NCBI GenBank assembly: GCA_947034885.2
Contig: OX344758.2
Location: 22,037,067-22,101,066, forward strand
Reading direction: 5' to 3'
Source of the DNA: Thuidium tamariscinum
Lineage: Eukaryota; Streptophyta; Bryopsida; Hypnales; Thuidiaceae
Length of the DNA: 64,000 nucleotides
The stretch's first letter is position 1. Every line of letters starts with the position of its first letter. The notes beneath the pieces are model-generated. The model was not told the DNA's origin. It was given only the letters and a program-made list of their open reading frames with translations, and made no database searches. This document shows, piece by piece, positions 38,090 to 50,781 of this stretch. The position numbers were made by a program, and so were the translations under genes.

Positions 38090-39039
38090 TTAACCCCTAA
38101 AGGTTTTTGACTACGTTTTCACCAAAAATGCTCCAAAACTACCATTTCTAATACAAGTGCAATTTATTTTAAAACACATTTTTGACTCCTGTAACCGTAG
38201 GATCTTGTAGTAAAGTGGTTTGTAAACATGTGGAAAAAATTTCAAAAATTTCCACCATGTAGATTGCAAGATATAAGCATTTGAATTGACAAAAATTGTT
38301 CTTTTATCCCTACGAAAATCTGGGCAGCTGCACTTCACAAGGTCACATTTGTATGAAAAAAAATTCAAAATGGTGGTTACTCTTTGAATTCATATTTCAA
38401 TGCAAGTTGGCTACATTCTCAAAAAATTTCAAACCATTTGGAATTGTACAACATATAGGAAATAATAAGTAAGTAGAAAGAAATAAAAAATGAGCCAAAA
38501 TACTAAATTGTGAACATTTTATTCATGGAATTGAAAATTTTCAATCCCAATGGTTAAAATGTTGTAATAAACAATCTACATCTTCTATTTTTATTTTTTT
38601 CCAAAAATATAAAAAATTGAATTAAATGAAGAATTTTAAACTTTTTTTGTACTGTAGAGATTCTGTAACTAGCCACAAACTACCCCAAACTCAAAATCTT
38701 CATTACTTTTGACTCATTGATCAGAATGAATTGATTCAAAGCTTCCCATGTCTGTATAAACCTAAAGAACCAATTTGAAATTCCACTTCTTAAAAAAAAG
38801 TTTTTTTGAAGAAGTTTTTTCAGCTGCCTGGGCTGCCCGCCGAGTAAAGAAAACAACATATCTTGACATAACTTTTTAACCGTGAAGTCAAAAGTTATGA
38901 AAATTGTTGGTCTTTAAAGCTACTCTTTGGGCACACATTGTATCAAAATTTCAAAGAAACAAAATAAAAACTCCATCTGTAGTGAGCTACCCAAAAAATT
39001 TATAATCTCAAAAAATGTTGTTCAGGGCTTTAGGATTAA
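38090..39039. mobile_element. ~0.94 kb TTAA-flanked element (piggyBac-like family), copy 2
   Basis: TTAA (38090-38093) then CCCCTAAAGG; the other end GGGCTTTAGGA then TTAA (39036-39039), the latter slightly degraded. Internally it aligns with 48794-49724 read in reverse (AACCGTAGGATCTTGTA, ATGTAGATTGCAAGATATAA, ATCCCAATGG, CGGCGGGCAG). No transposase frame, so non-autonomous. Confidence 0.75.
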
Positions 39040-39550
39040 GTACTTATGGACCAAAGAGCATCCACTCACTAAATCACAAAGGGTCTAATACACATTAAAC
39101 TTCAATGACAAGTACTAGAGGCTTGGGAAAATATTCTCATGGCACTCAATCCTATCAAGTCAAGCAATGTCCATTAAAATCATTGTTCATCCAAAGTTTA
39201 GTGAGTTTTATACTATGTTTCCCAGTTGGTAATTGATCAATTGATTGTTTAAGACATACATTTGGTAATCTTGATTTTGTGGTTGGAATACAAGAATTTT
39301 GAAGACTCTTCAAAAAAACCATGTAAACTTTTAGCACATCAAATTTGGTGAATGCTAATGCAAATGTTCAAAGAGCATCTGTAATACAACCAACTTTCAA
39401 GATGCTATTGACATAATGAAGGGTGAACTCTAGAAATTAGTCCCCAATGTATTGGATATGGATCTTTTTATTTTTTATTAGGTTTGCCATTGTCCTTCTC
39501 TAACCTAATAAGTTGGTGAAATCTAAAGGGCTAGCAACTTGGTTCACAAT

Positions 39551-39708
39551 ATGGATGGATGTATGGTTTGGTGTCTCACTATTTGTCACTAGTTGATTCA
39601 CTAGTTTACAAAGAAAGCCATTTAAAGAGAGCCTTATACATATCTAAAGATAAACTATAAAAATAGTCAATTGAAAAACATGACACTTAGAACTTCAAAT
39701 ATACTATT

Positions 39709-39757
<49 letters not shown>

Positions 39758-40190
39758 AAAATTTTAATTCATAAGAAAATGACTTTCAAAAATTGGACCT
39801 AATTTCACTTCATAAACATTTGTAACCATATGAAATACAATGATATTGGCACCAAAGAATTAATTTTTAGATGAATAATGTTTTCATATACTCATACATT
39901 AGTTACTATAAACCATTTCTAAGTGTTTGTGTTTTTAAAAAAGTCCATATGTATACAATTAACTATTGTGATAGTCCATACATTTTTCTTTTAGAGTCAA
40001 TAATTGAATGTTGATAGACACTGGTTGTCAAATTAAATACATGAATGACTTTTAATCAAGTTATTATGTTTTTAATTCAAAAATAGCATTCAAAACTCTT
40101 ATACTTTGTGAGATATTTGCATTGAAATGCATGCACCTCCCTAAAATATACCTTGTGACATAGTTATTGAGACACCAAACCATGCATCCA
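39551..40190. repeat. Distant inverted repeat
   Basis: GGATGTATGGTTTGGTGTCTC at about 39556 is the complement of GAGACACCAAACCATGCATCC at about 40170. The spacer holds a long (TA)n run. It may be the ends of an old element or two copies of one. Confidence 0.45.
39711..39755. repeat. (TA)n microsatellite
   Basis: About 22 uninterrupted TA units; self-complementary and prone to cruciform. Confidence 0.95.
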
Positions 40191-41029
40191 CCAATATATA
40201 TGAAGTCATATTCACAATTTCCTTTCTCTCCAAATAGTATTGTTATGTGTGCCAATATATTCATGACCCTCCCTTTTTGCATGAAAAAGACATTTTTTTA
40301 AAGGTAGGATATTTTTTTTCACCTTCTCTTTTTAAACTTCAAAAATCAAAGTCTATTTGAGGTTGACAGTGAATTTCATTAAAATGGCATATTCCAAATG
40401 CTATTTTTTCAAAATGTCCTAGACTGCACATCCTAAACTATAAAAGTGTCATCTAGGACATATATCAATTTTTTTTAAAGTCGCTAAACCAAGGACATTT
40501 TGTTATTGTCCCTATTTCAAGTCAATCATGCACTTCGGATGTTCTCAGCTTCTCTAAGTCTCATCAAACCATCTACTAGAATAAACCAACTATTTACCAC
40601 ACAGATTCAAAAATTGCATAACAACTCTTCCAATCATCAAACATTAACTACACAAATCAACTATCAATTCAATTGCAATGAGGATAAAATTTTGTATCAC
40701 TACCTAATGATTGTATACTACACAATGAAGGGCTATAACAAATAATAAGCTAATTTCAAATTCATTGCCTTTAAATTGCAATAAAATTTGTAGAAAAAAA
40801 TCTTTTTTCATTTTGATTTTCAAAGGTGAATCTTAACATCACATTCAATAATCATGCCAAATTTCAAACCATACAAGTTTCAAAATTTGTGTAGAAAAGG
40901 ATTATTTGAATTTTGTTTGTATAGTGATCAATTAGCAAATACATTTACAATCAAGGAAGATTTGAGGCCCTTGGAACACTACAAGCTCTTCAATGATGGA
41001 ACTCAAAATGTCATGAACATTGCCACATC

Positions 41030-41260
41030 AACAATCTAACGTGGTTGAGTGATAGCTATGTTAGATAATAATTATTGATTAATTTAATTAATTAATTAGT
41101 ATTTCTGAAATGTTATTTGAAAATTGAATTTTTTTGAGATTTTTAATACATTTAAAAATTCTTGATTTTTTTTTTCATAAATTCAAAAATTCAAACAAGA
41201 TACTACTAGTTTGTAGTGATGGAAACAACTTCAAGGAATAACCTTGAAACAATCTACCAA
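41030..41260. repeat. AT-rich repeat with an ACGT palindrome, copy 2
   Basis: TAACGTGGTTGAGTGATAGC...ATGTTA, then an AATTAATTAATTAG run, then TACTACTAGTTTGTAGTGAT and TGAAACAATCTACC. The order is the reverse complement of 8430-8620. A third palindrome (TGACGTAGT...ACCACGTTA) lies at 41463-41492. Confidence 0.5.
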
Positions 41261-41837
41261 AGACCTAAACTCCTCTAATGCCTTATTTATTACAACTACA
41301 CTAGGGTTTTTCTTGGATTAGAGTCATTCCCTCTAGCCTCACTATACAAGCCAAATTTTGGAAAGTGAAACAAATATAAGCATTAGAAGGGGTTTGAAAA
41401 CATTCGGAGGTTGCAAATTATGTTTAGTTACCAAATTGTAGGAACATTCCACATCAAGAATCTGACGTAGTTAAGAGACTACCACGTTAAAAAATAGTAT
41501 TTGTAAGTTTTTTTAGTTATTTAAAATTACTTTTTTAAACACTTTTCTACAAATTGTGATCAAATTGAATTGGTATTAGATGCTTTTAGGCATCGATTCA
41601 CAGGTTTGTACCTGGTTTGCAACATGATTGGGGAATTGATCAATGGTAAATAAATAAGAAAATTTGCAAGAGTTGCAATTTGAAAGCTTGAATGCAACCA
41701 ATGCAAAGGCTACCTAGGCAAGTTAGGCAAGCTATTGATTTCAACAAAGATAAAACCTCATCAAATTAATGTCTGCCAATATAGTTGAGTGATCAATGCA
41801 CCATACAATATCTAACATGATCCCATGCTCTCTAGTC

Positions 41838-42061
41838 CAACAATGCTAGTATGTCAACATGAAAGTGCGAGCACATAAGCCATGAGTATGTATATAAGTA
41901 GATATATGGCAATAATCATTGATGATGATTATAACATAAACTCCTATAATTAAGATATTTACAATATACTTGCACTATAATTATAGAAAGTTTTTATACT
42001 AGAGACATCTACACTATAGGTATGTAGTCCTTTAGGCTCATGAGTTTACACCTTTAGGCAA
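41838..42061. mobile_element. Mutator-like MITE, copy E (right end decayed)
   Basis: Left end CAACAATGCTAGTATGTCAA; right end reduced to TTTAGGCTCATGAGTTTACA. Flanks GCTCTCTAGTC (41827-41837) and GCTCTATAGTC (42062-42072) still show the insertion duplication. Confidence 0.75.
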
Positions 42062-42527
42062 GCTCTATAGTCCAAAAAACTCAAATATTGTGAGAATCAA
42101 CATCATTTGTATTTTTGTCAAATTGTTGATATTTTAAATGGTATAAAATGGAAACTTCCTTCAATTTAAAAAAAAATAAAATTGAAATGATGTATACCAA
42201 CATACCAAGACACAAAAATTCATTTTGGAGTTCTAAGAAAAAATTGACAAAAGATAATGCAATTTCAATTCATAGTCAATAAAACCAAGTTTTAGACATG
42301 GCTAACTTTGAAATTAATTTTTTTTTCAAACTTCCATTGTAATATGTAGTAGGTCATACACTACCAACTCTTACATATATACTTTTGGACTTTACCCATT
42401 CATACTCATGGTATGGTTAGTTGAGTGAAAATATTTCAGATTTATACATAGTTTTGTTAGCAGTTGTAGTATAAAATTTCAAAAAAATTCAATCCAAATA
42501 TTAATAATTTAGAGACTATATGTATTT

Positions 42528-42776
42528 TTTAATAATGCTAGTGCATGAGCCCCAATAAATGAGCTTATGAGCCTTGAATTTCTTATTGTGTATATGTACT
42601 AACAACCATTTAAAGGTGTTTATAACATATTTACATATAAAATAGGTACACTATAATATGGAAAGAGCCTATGACAAAGATACCTATAACATTGACACCT
42701 ACAGCTATAGAAGGTCTCCATTACATATACTTCAAGGCTCTTAGGTTCATAGATTCTATAATCACATGCTAGCACT
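42528..42776. mobile_element. Mutator-like MITE, copy F (divergent)
   Basis: AATGCTAGTGCATGAGC at the left, ATAATCACATGCTAGCA at the right, with GAGCTTATGAGCCTTGA and CTTAGGTTCAT inside. Target duplication not clear. Confidence 0.65.
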
Positions 42777-45700
42777 CCTTTAAATTTGTTAATATCAAAA
42801 TTATATTTTCAACTTCAAGAAAGGATCCAAGAGAAATGAATTCACAAATTGATAAGTATAAAAAAAACTTTAAATATTTTTTATAGTTAAAAACTAAATG
42901 TTCCAAATTCAAAAAATAATTTTTTAGGTGAAAATCACTATTATTTAATCCACATCAATCTATAGCCAATTTAGAAGGAATTTATAAGTTTTGATTTCAA
43001 AATATAAAGAGAGAGAAAGTACTAAAAAGTAAATTCAACTTTGTGTGCACCTCTCTTAAAAAGAGAGCTTTTAATATAACAACAACCTAATTTAAAATAT
43101 AGAATAGTATATTTTAGCATTTTTGTCTTTCTTCTTCAAGAACTTGATTCTATCATTCAAAAGGATTTTTTTTGCTTTTGATTGAATGTACCAAATGGAG
43201 CTTCCAAAGTAAGTTTAATTTTTATTAGCAGCATACTTGAAAACTATATAAATTCCTAAAAATAAATATTTTATCGTAGTTTGAAGTTTATGATCTATAA
43301 CCATATTTTTAAATGTCAAATAATATACTTTGGTTAATGGTAATATATTTTGTACTACCTTCGTACCACATTTATGGCTATGCTTTTAGATTTTTTAGTG
43401 TCTTATGAAATTGGTATTGATTTCCTTCATTTTTCCTTAAAAAATTAATCCATAATGATTAATTGACTTCTTCACCAAAAAAATCTAGAAATTTTATTAT
43501 TATTTTTATTCGTGAACTAATTTCTCCGTGGGAGAAAGAATGGTTAAAAATGAATTTCAAAATTCAAAGTTGCTCCTTCATGACACTTTGATTTTTTTCA
43601 AGTCTCACCTTCTAAAATTCATGATATTTGTAAAAAAAACTTGGAAAATTAATTCTTTATCTGCAAGTTTATGATTTTCATATGTCTGTAAAAACAAAAG
43701 ATAATCTCGGAAGATAATTTCTTGAATCTATTGATATCACCAACTAAGATGAACGGTTTAGATCATTCCAGAACAGGGTGGGAACATGAATTGAAATCAT
43801 TAAGGTAGCGGCATCTATAACCGTTACTGCATCCATAACTCACAAGTAGAGTGCCTTTAAAACCTCTTCAAGAGTACTTCCAAATTGTCACTCACTCTTA
43901 ATTTTGATTGGTAAATTCTGAATTTTTAAAATTTTGTTGTGAGAATCAAGATAGATTTACTAGAGTGCGGTATAGGGTGCCCTAGTGAGTTCCACTTTTA
44001 AAATTCACAGAAATTAGATGACTTGTCCAAAAATTCTATTTTTTTTTTTCTAAATTCATGATTTTCAGTTGCTACAACACTGTAAAAATATTTTTTTTTA
44101 AGAAAAAGATACCTTCAACTCTATTGAATTGCTTATTTTGACGGTTATGAGTGTTCCTACCTTAGGACTTGAAATTCCATTTTATTTGAAAAAAAACATT
44201 TGGCCTTCCAAATAGCCATTGTACACCCCTACCGAGGTATGCTTTACAAGTCAAAGAAATGAGAGTCCTATTCTGCTTCCAAAAATTTAAAGTCTTAGAA
44301 ACTTTTCCTTTGTTTAAAAAAAAAGTTTTAGAAACTTATCTTCAATTATTTTTTCAAGAGCAATGTTGTCTTGGGATCAGCGTTCAGTGATTTTTCCAAG
44401 CTTCACCGACTGTCACCCTTCCGCCAATTCTCATATTCAATCAATTTTTGAAGTGCCTCCCATTTCTTTTCTCTATTCCTATCAGTGATCGTATAATAGA
44501 TTTAGGGTTTTTAGCCAAATGTTCATTTTTGGAAGATTTTTTTAAATTTATACAAAGGGCATGAAAAAATTAAGTAGAAAATGAGTGAAATTTAGTCATT
44601 TCTGGGATCATTGATTCCTATAGTCTTATCAAAATATAGTCTTATTAAAATATGACCATTCCTTATCTTATGCTTCCAAAATCCAATCAATTCTTTTAAT
44701 TTTTTTCTCTTTTTTTGGAATTCTCCTTTGATTTTCTAAAAATGTATTGTGATGAAGAATAATATGTAATTCAAGCAAATAATGATAATGAACAAAGGTA
44801 AAATATCTTTTAGCATTTAGAATAGTAAACAAGTAGAAACTTTTATGTAAGAAGAGTTTAATTCCCAAGTACTCAAATAAAAGGTAGTGAGATTTTTTTT
44901 CTATCACTATTATTATTTTTAAACAAATGGACAATTTCCATTGATAAAGGAAACAATACATCAAACTAAGGGAAAACCCCAACAAAGCAAATTTTGCAAT
45001 TTTTAAATGATAATTGAAACCTCTCAAAATATTTGTATTATAGATTCAAATAGAGTACTATTCTATTAGGCCCAAAATTGTATCTATTTTGCTAAATAAT
45101 AATGAGCGTTGGTGTTCTTAGGAAGTGGAGGAAGTTCTTTGCTAGAAGATACTATAGGAGGGATGGAACTTCTTCAAAAATCAATTGATTTGCTTAACCT
45201 CAAATGACATTTCTTTGCTTAGCAAACAAACTTATGGAGAATAAAAAATCTCCTTGAAGTGAAGGATGAATATTCTTGTCCAACATTTGTTCAATTAGGC
45301 TACACAAAAGTAAGTAGTTTATTGAATTTTGACTTTGCAACCTATATGTAGTGCTTGACAAACAATATTCATTAAAGAAGTGAATCCAATAAGTTGAAAC
45401 ATTCCAAATAAATGCAATAACCAAGTATTTTTTTATCAACAATTATCTTAAAATCAAGCACAAGGGGCTTGACTTGTCAGTGAACTCTACAACATGAGAC
45501 TAGTCAATGATGAAATCATCATTAGGGGTAACAAGTGAATAATTTGGTTAAAAAACCTTGAAAACACTCATTAGAGCACACATTACTATCTAGGATCTCT
45601 CCTTATCATACAAAATTTTAAGTATGAACATCTTTACTTCTTTCTTGTATAAAAGGTTCGTGTCATGTATTGCTTATTTAATGTCTACAATAACATTATA

Positions 45701-46085
45701 TGGTTAAAGATTGACCATTGATGACTAAAAAGGGGTACATTTTCAAAACGGGCTAAAATTTCCAAGAGCAAAATGAGCAATTTTTTTTGCTTATTTATTC
45801 TTGAAATGAGAGAGAATGTAATAATAGGATCTTGTAGTTCACATTAAGGGTAAGCACATAAAAAACTTGAAATGATTCGATTGTACAATTTAGTAGATAT
45901 TTAAGTTTCAAGTTTATTTGGATCAATGGAAAAATAGGGCAATGCACTTAGAAGGAATATATCTTAGTGAGAGTGTTTTGAAATGATGACCTTTTTGAAA
46001 TAAGTGAATGGGACCTAAGCTCTTGAATTTATACATGTTGTTGGAATTTTAACCTGGATGCAATTTTATTGTGTGCCCACTTTAT
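42777..46085. other. Long AT-rich gene desert
   Basis: 3.3 kb with only AT-rich chance frames (for example 44668-45027 and 45200-45442 on the minus strand). No bounded repeat recognised. Confidence 0.45.
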
Positions 46086-46195
46086 GAAACTTGTGTTTTA
46101 GATGACAAATTTTAGATGATGGATTTTAGGTGACATCCTATGTATCAACCTGTGTTTTTATGTCCAAAATAAATGTCTGCCATAACATCTTGATA
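46086..46195. mobile_element. Single arm of the fold-back family FB1
   Basis: TTGTGTTTTAGATGACAAAT, GATGGATTTTAGGTGACAT, GTGTTTTTATGTCCAAAATA and TCTGCCATAACATCTTGA align with the left arm of 47140-47312; the right arm is absent. Confidence 0.7.
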
Positions 46196-46345
46196 AAAAA
46201 ATAAAAACAAAACTCAATGTACAATGCTATGTAACTAGTTATTTGTCAAATTTATTGGTTGAATAGCAAGAAGATAAAATTGACATTGTTTAGTATAGTT
46301 GTTGATTGATGGTAATTTTGGTTTGGGAGATTTTCTCTAATTTAA

Positions 46346-46630
46346 GTGTGTAATAAGTATGGAGCAAATGAAGTTCATCAATTGCAATGGATGGATTTTC
46401 CACATTGTGGAGTAGAAAACAAGCTTCCACAACACTTTTCAAAGTTACCACGAGGGATTCTTGATTGTTGTGACAATTCTTTTTTGATTGGTGATCATTG
46501 TTTCAAGTGTTGGATTAATTGGGCCTTGTTGTTGTTGGGAGCTATACAAGGCCTAATTGAGGAGACAAGTCTATCAGATTCTAAGTTTTTTATGCATTTG
46601 CTTACATTGAGGATAAGTCGACCTTCCTAG
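46346..46630 (+). pseudogene. Remnant frame of an unrecognised repeated gene
   Basis: A 94-codon frame; its nucleotide sequence recurs, degraded and stop-ridden, at about 47520-47650 (shared: GTATGGAGCAAAT/GTATGGAACAAATC, CATCAATTG/TATCAATTG, GTGGAATAGGAA-like, AAGCTTC). It is followed by imperfect ~27 bp repeats (46700-46830: GGAGCAACAATCTATTG, AGAGCAACAACCTATTG). Probably part of an old transposon or multicopy gene; family not recognised. Confidence 0.35.
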
Positions 46631-47139
46631 GGTGATCCCTATTGCGACACCAATTTTTCCTCTAGTTGCTTCCCATTACTATTGAGGACCCACAGTGGCT
46701 ATTTGTCTTGACCTTTCAATTACTATTGTAGAGTAACTGCCTATGGCTACTGTGGAGCAACAATCTATTGTTATTATAGAGCAACAACCTATTGCTAAAT
46801 TGAAGAGCAGCAACCTATTACTATTATGGAGCATCCTATGCAGCAAGAGTATACTGAAGACCACCTTGCGAAGTAGGTGCATATTGACAAGCAATATCCA
46901 CATGTAATATTGAGAACCAAATTGCACTTTTGCCAACAACACAATATTGTGTATTAACTTAGCAGCTTTGGGTGTTTCCCTTCATCAACTTGAATACAAA
47001 ATATCATATACTTGTCAATAGGTGAAAATTATACCAATATGTTAGGACAATCTTGTCAAGGAAATTGGCAAATTTCAATTAAGAAACTAAAAAGAAATAA
47101 TATGAAGACCATCATGACCCAGTAGGCTTAAGAATAGGG

Positions 47140-47312
47140 ACTATGTTTTAGATGACGGATTTTAAATGACATTTAATATAGCAACCCATGTTTTTATGTC
47201 CAAACTAATGTCCGCCATAACATCTTGAATTTATGGCGGACTTTTTAGTTTGGATACAAAAACACAAATTGCTACATCGAATGTCATCTAAAATCTGTCA
47301 TCTAAAACATAA
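47140..47312. mobile_element. Complete fold-back element FB1
   Basis: 173 bp, nearly all palindromic: left arm CTATGTTTTAGATGACGGAT...GTCCGCCATAA, right arm TTATGGCGGACTTTTTAGTT...CTGTCATCTAAAACATAAA. Arms are about 80 bp with roughly 85% complementarity. No certain target duplication. A single arm occurs at 46086 and a core fragment at 48150-48182 (TTTTATGTCCAAACTAATGT). Confidence 0.8.
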
Positions 47313-48793
47313 ACTTTTTATAGTGGCCTTTCATAGCAAGTGCCATTTTCAATAGCTCTTTGGTTCTTTCTATATATTGTAGGTTTATTTTATTTTATTT
47401 TCTTATAAACATAGATCAAGGCTAAATTTGCAGTGTTGAAAAATTATTTTTGTAGCCTCAAAATATATACCAGACTAATTTACAACTTAAAAGTACTTGT
47501 GTAATTATGATCAAATGTGTATGGTGGTATGGAACAAATCAAGTTTATCAATTGTAGTCGCCAGATTTTCTAGCTTGTGGAATAGGAAGTAAGCTTCAAG
47601 GACCCTGAGGCAACCATGACCCTTCCAAGGTGATTCCCATAGGGATACCTATTTTGCCCCTAGGTTATTCCTTCCGAGGAGCCTATTGCAAAGCAACCTA
47701 TTGTGGCGTATTAGCCATAGGTGATAGGTTGACATTGTGATAGAAAGTAATGAACTAATAATGGAATCTAGAACAAAGTGTTTTTTTTCCAAATTCTTTG
47801 GCTAACTTTGTAGTTTGTACTAATTGCTGGGTTTTTTCAATCATTGCATAGGTTGACATTGTGATTGAGGGTAATGATGCACTTATTCAACAGCTTGGTT
47901 GTAGCATAGTTGACAATACAAGAAAAGAAAAAGGTTTGTTTTGCCTGACGGTATTGATGGTTGGTTGAAGCATTTGATTTAAGAGTGATGCTAGCACTCA
48001 AAGCCTTCACACAAACTAGAATTCAAAGAGATAATGGAAGAGTTTGAGAAGTATTGTCTGAAGTTCCAGAGTTAAAGAATATGATGAATAGATATTTGGA
48101 GGCATTTGCAAGTATATATGATGAGGATTGGCCTTCCCCTCCAGTTTGTTTTTATGTCCAAACTAATGTTGCCATAACATCTTTTGCATCTGTCTCTAGA
48201 GTTAAGGTACAAGTAGACTATATTTGTTTCCCGAATCTATTGATTTAAATTAAATTGACTAAATCAAGAACTAAGATTGACTAGATTGATTTGATGGTCA
48301 CCCAATACTATTGCTTGTATTGGATGAAGAGGTTGAAGGTTGTCCTTTAGAATTCCATTTCGACTATTAGTGTGATGAAATTGAAGAATCTTGTTTTTTA
48401 GGCAATTCAAGTCATCTTCTTGAGAAAATAACTCAAGAGGGTTTGATTTTGAGTATTTGAAAATAACTCAGCTTTCATAATTTCCATTTGAATAAAGGCA
48501 CGAGTATAATTAACAACCCTCCTACACTAGTCACAAATTGATAGAACAAGCTATGAGGAAATCAAATGAGTTCATCTTCTATTGCATCCAATATGCATCG
48601 ACTGCAAAAAAATTGAGAATGTTCATCTAAAATTTTACAACAATTTGGTCATTCTACAATTTTTGGTAGAGCTTGCAAATCATAGTAGGCCTTAAAATGA
48701 GAGTAGTGTTTGTAAAATAAATAAATAAATAAGTACACTTGTTTTTTCTTTGAGCTCCTTAAATCTATCCTTTTGAGGTGGGCAACAATCGCA
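47313..48793. other. AT-rich region with decayed coding-like stretches
   Basis: 47520-47720 is a degraded copy of the 46346 frame. 47840-48130 has short runs with coding flavour on the plus strand (for example GAGGGTAATGATGCACTTAT, AAAGAATATGATGAATAG), broken by stops. No family recognised. Confidence 0.35.
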
Positions 48794-49724
48794 TTAACCC
48801 CTAAAGGACCATTGTCCCCTCGGGGGACAATTTGGAGTTCGGGCAGGTTCCGTAGACCTCAATTTTTAATGAATCTTTTTGAAACTTTCTCATAAGATAG
48901 GAAAACTGATTAGCTTCATGGGAATGTAATTTTTATTTCAATTGGTGACCGGGAGCAAAAGTTATACCACAAAAAGCCCAAATTTTCATTTGGCGGGCAG
49001 AATTTTTTTTTTGCAAAAAGTCAAAATTTAATTTTTTAATTTTTTTTTCTAAAATAATATATTTTTGCCTACATGTGAAGCCTTGATTCACTCTCATTGG
49101 ACTTATAATGAGAAAGTTATGGACAATCTTGTTTTTCGGGCAATCTAAACAATTTCTTGAAAAAATAACTTATAGGATTCATTTTTGAATGCAATTTTCA
49201 CAATTTTTCAAAAAAAATTGTTGGACAAGGTTATGTTTACTTTCTAGAACAATCTCACCATTGGGATTATTGTATTTCAATCCCATCTTAGAGTTATTAA
49301 CCATTTAGTTTTTCTTTCAATCTTGGACCTACATCTACTTAACAATTTTTTAAAGAATGAAAATCAAGTGTTTTTTGTGTGAAATTTTTTTCCTAGACTC
49401 TCAACTCAATTTCTTAACACAAAAAATTATAAATTCAAAGTCTATAGTGCAATTTTTTAATACAAATTCCAGTCAAAGTCATCTGAAATTGCAAACCACA
49501 GTTCAAAAAAACTTGTATTTCCAACTTTGAATGCTCATATCTTCCAATCTGTACGGTCAAACTTCATGAAATTTTTACCACTTGATCTCAATCAAGTTAA
49601 GTACAAGATCCTACGGTTAGATTCTTAAAAAAAAAAAATTTTTGTTTTCTTGGATGAATGCAACAGAAATGGCAGTTTTGAGAGGTTTATGACAGAAAAA
49701 AGGCCTTGGTCCTTTAGGGGTTAA
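48794..49724. mobile_element. 0.93 kb TTAA-flanked element with intact 14-bp TIRs (piggyBac-like)
   Basis: TTAA (48794-48797), left TIR CCCCTAAAGGACCA (48798-48811), right TIR TGGTCCTTTAGGGG (49707-49720) as its exact complement, TTAA (49721-49724). Just inside the left end lies a perfect hairpin TTGTCCCC-TCG-GGGGACAA (48812-48830). The TTAA target and CCC-starting TIR are diagnostic of the piggyBac superfamily. No transposase frame, so it would need an autonomous relative. The perfect ends suggest recent movement. Confidence 0.85.
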
Positions 49725-50039
49725 TTGGTTGACTTTCAGTCCATGTCCAAATTGAACCAAAATATATGACCCATGAACTATACTAAGCCATTGAATTTTT
49801 AAAACTCCATAAAACAAAGTTTAAATTGGAATTTGATGAAACTACCACCATTGAATTTATAATGCATCCTACTCTACAAATATAACTTTTATCACCTAAA
49901 AAACTCTCAAAATTTAAGAATGGGAACCTCAAAAAGACGGACAACAACCCAAAAAATCGTCACTTGGGGTCATGAGGGCCATTAGGGGGTTAATAAAGTT
50001 CTCTCTATGTAATGCACTTTTTGCAACATTTCTCATCCA

Positions 50040-50320
50040 GTGAGTACTTGTACATGTTTCTTTTTCATAGCCTTCAGTAGTGTACTGATAGTGTACATTT
50101 TAGCTAGGGCACCATTTTAGAGTCCTATGTCCTTTCAACTTCAAAATTTGATAACTAATTCAAAAAAGCTCAGAAAAATATGAAACGACTTGGGTTAAAT
50201 GTCAATTCTACTTGTCTTTCAAGGAAAATTTACTGAAAAATATTTCTAGAAGTTTTACCTCCCTGAAATTCAGTTTCAGCCCTTAGATGGTCCATTATAG
50301 GACCTCTTACCTTAGATGAT
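50040..50320 (-). repeat. Dispersed repeat, family R3, copy 4
   Basis: ATGAAACGACTTGGGTTAAA, AAAATTTGATAACTAATTCA and AGGAAAATTTACTGAAA align with 28340-28700. A GGGGGTTAA end lies just before it (49985-49993). Confidence 0.65.
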
Positions 50321-50389
50321 TGAGCACTGGCTAAATAAAATAAAAATATTGGAAAATAGTAAAATACTGAAAATAGTTTAAAAAAATTG

Positions 50390-50720
50390 GCAGGGCTGAC
50401 AATAGGGCAAATCCCAGGGCCCTAAAGCGTAGAAAGAGCTGAAAGTGGGATCGCCAAGTCTAAAGGGCTCACTGCTCCTGCCGAATTCTCCACGTGGGGA
50501 CCCCCAATAATTTAATCTCCAAAAAAGTCCTCCACCCCCTGAAACCGTGCAGTGGGCTGTCCTCCCCCCAAATAAAATAAAATAAAAAAGTCCTCCCCCC
50601 GAAACCGTGTGCAGCCTGGGCCGCATCTTCGTCACGGAATCCGTTACCTTCCGTCAGAGCTGCCCGGCCGTCTCTGCCGTGGAGCGCCGGTAAAATTGCC
50701 GCTTTTGTTTTGCCGATTTA
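50390..50720. other. GC-rich island without a recognised gene
   Basis: Contains a direct repeat (AAAAAAGTCCTCC...GAAACCGTG at 50521 and 50587, separated by an (AAATA)n run) and TCCACGTGGGGA (50490), a G-box-like palindrome. The 85-codon minus-strand frame is broken into low-complexity pieces. It resembles promoter sequence of island 2 in composition; perhaps the relic of a gene's 5' end. Confidence 0.35.
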
Positions 50721-50781
50721 TTACCTTACGATAGGGTCAGATTCGTAAAAAGAATAATTTAAAAATAATTAAATATGGTGT

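Noticed and set aside
46679-46942. Minus-strand 87-codon frame with repetitive residues
   Set aside because: Produced by ~27 bp nucleotide repeats.
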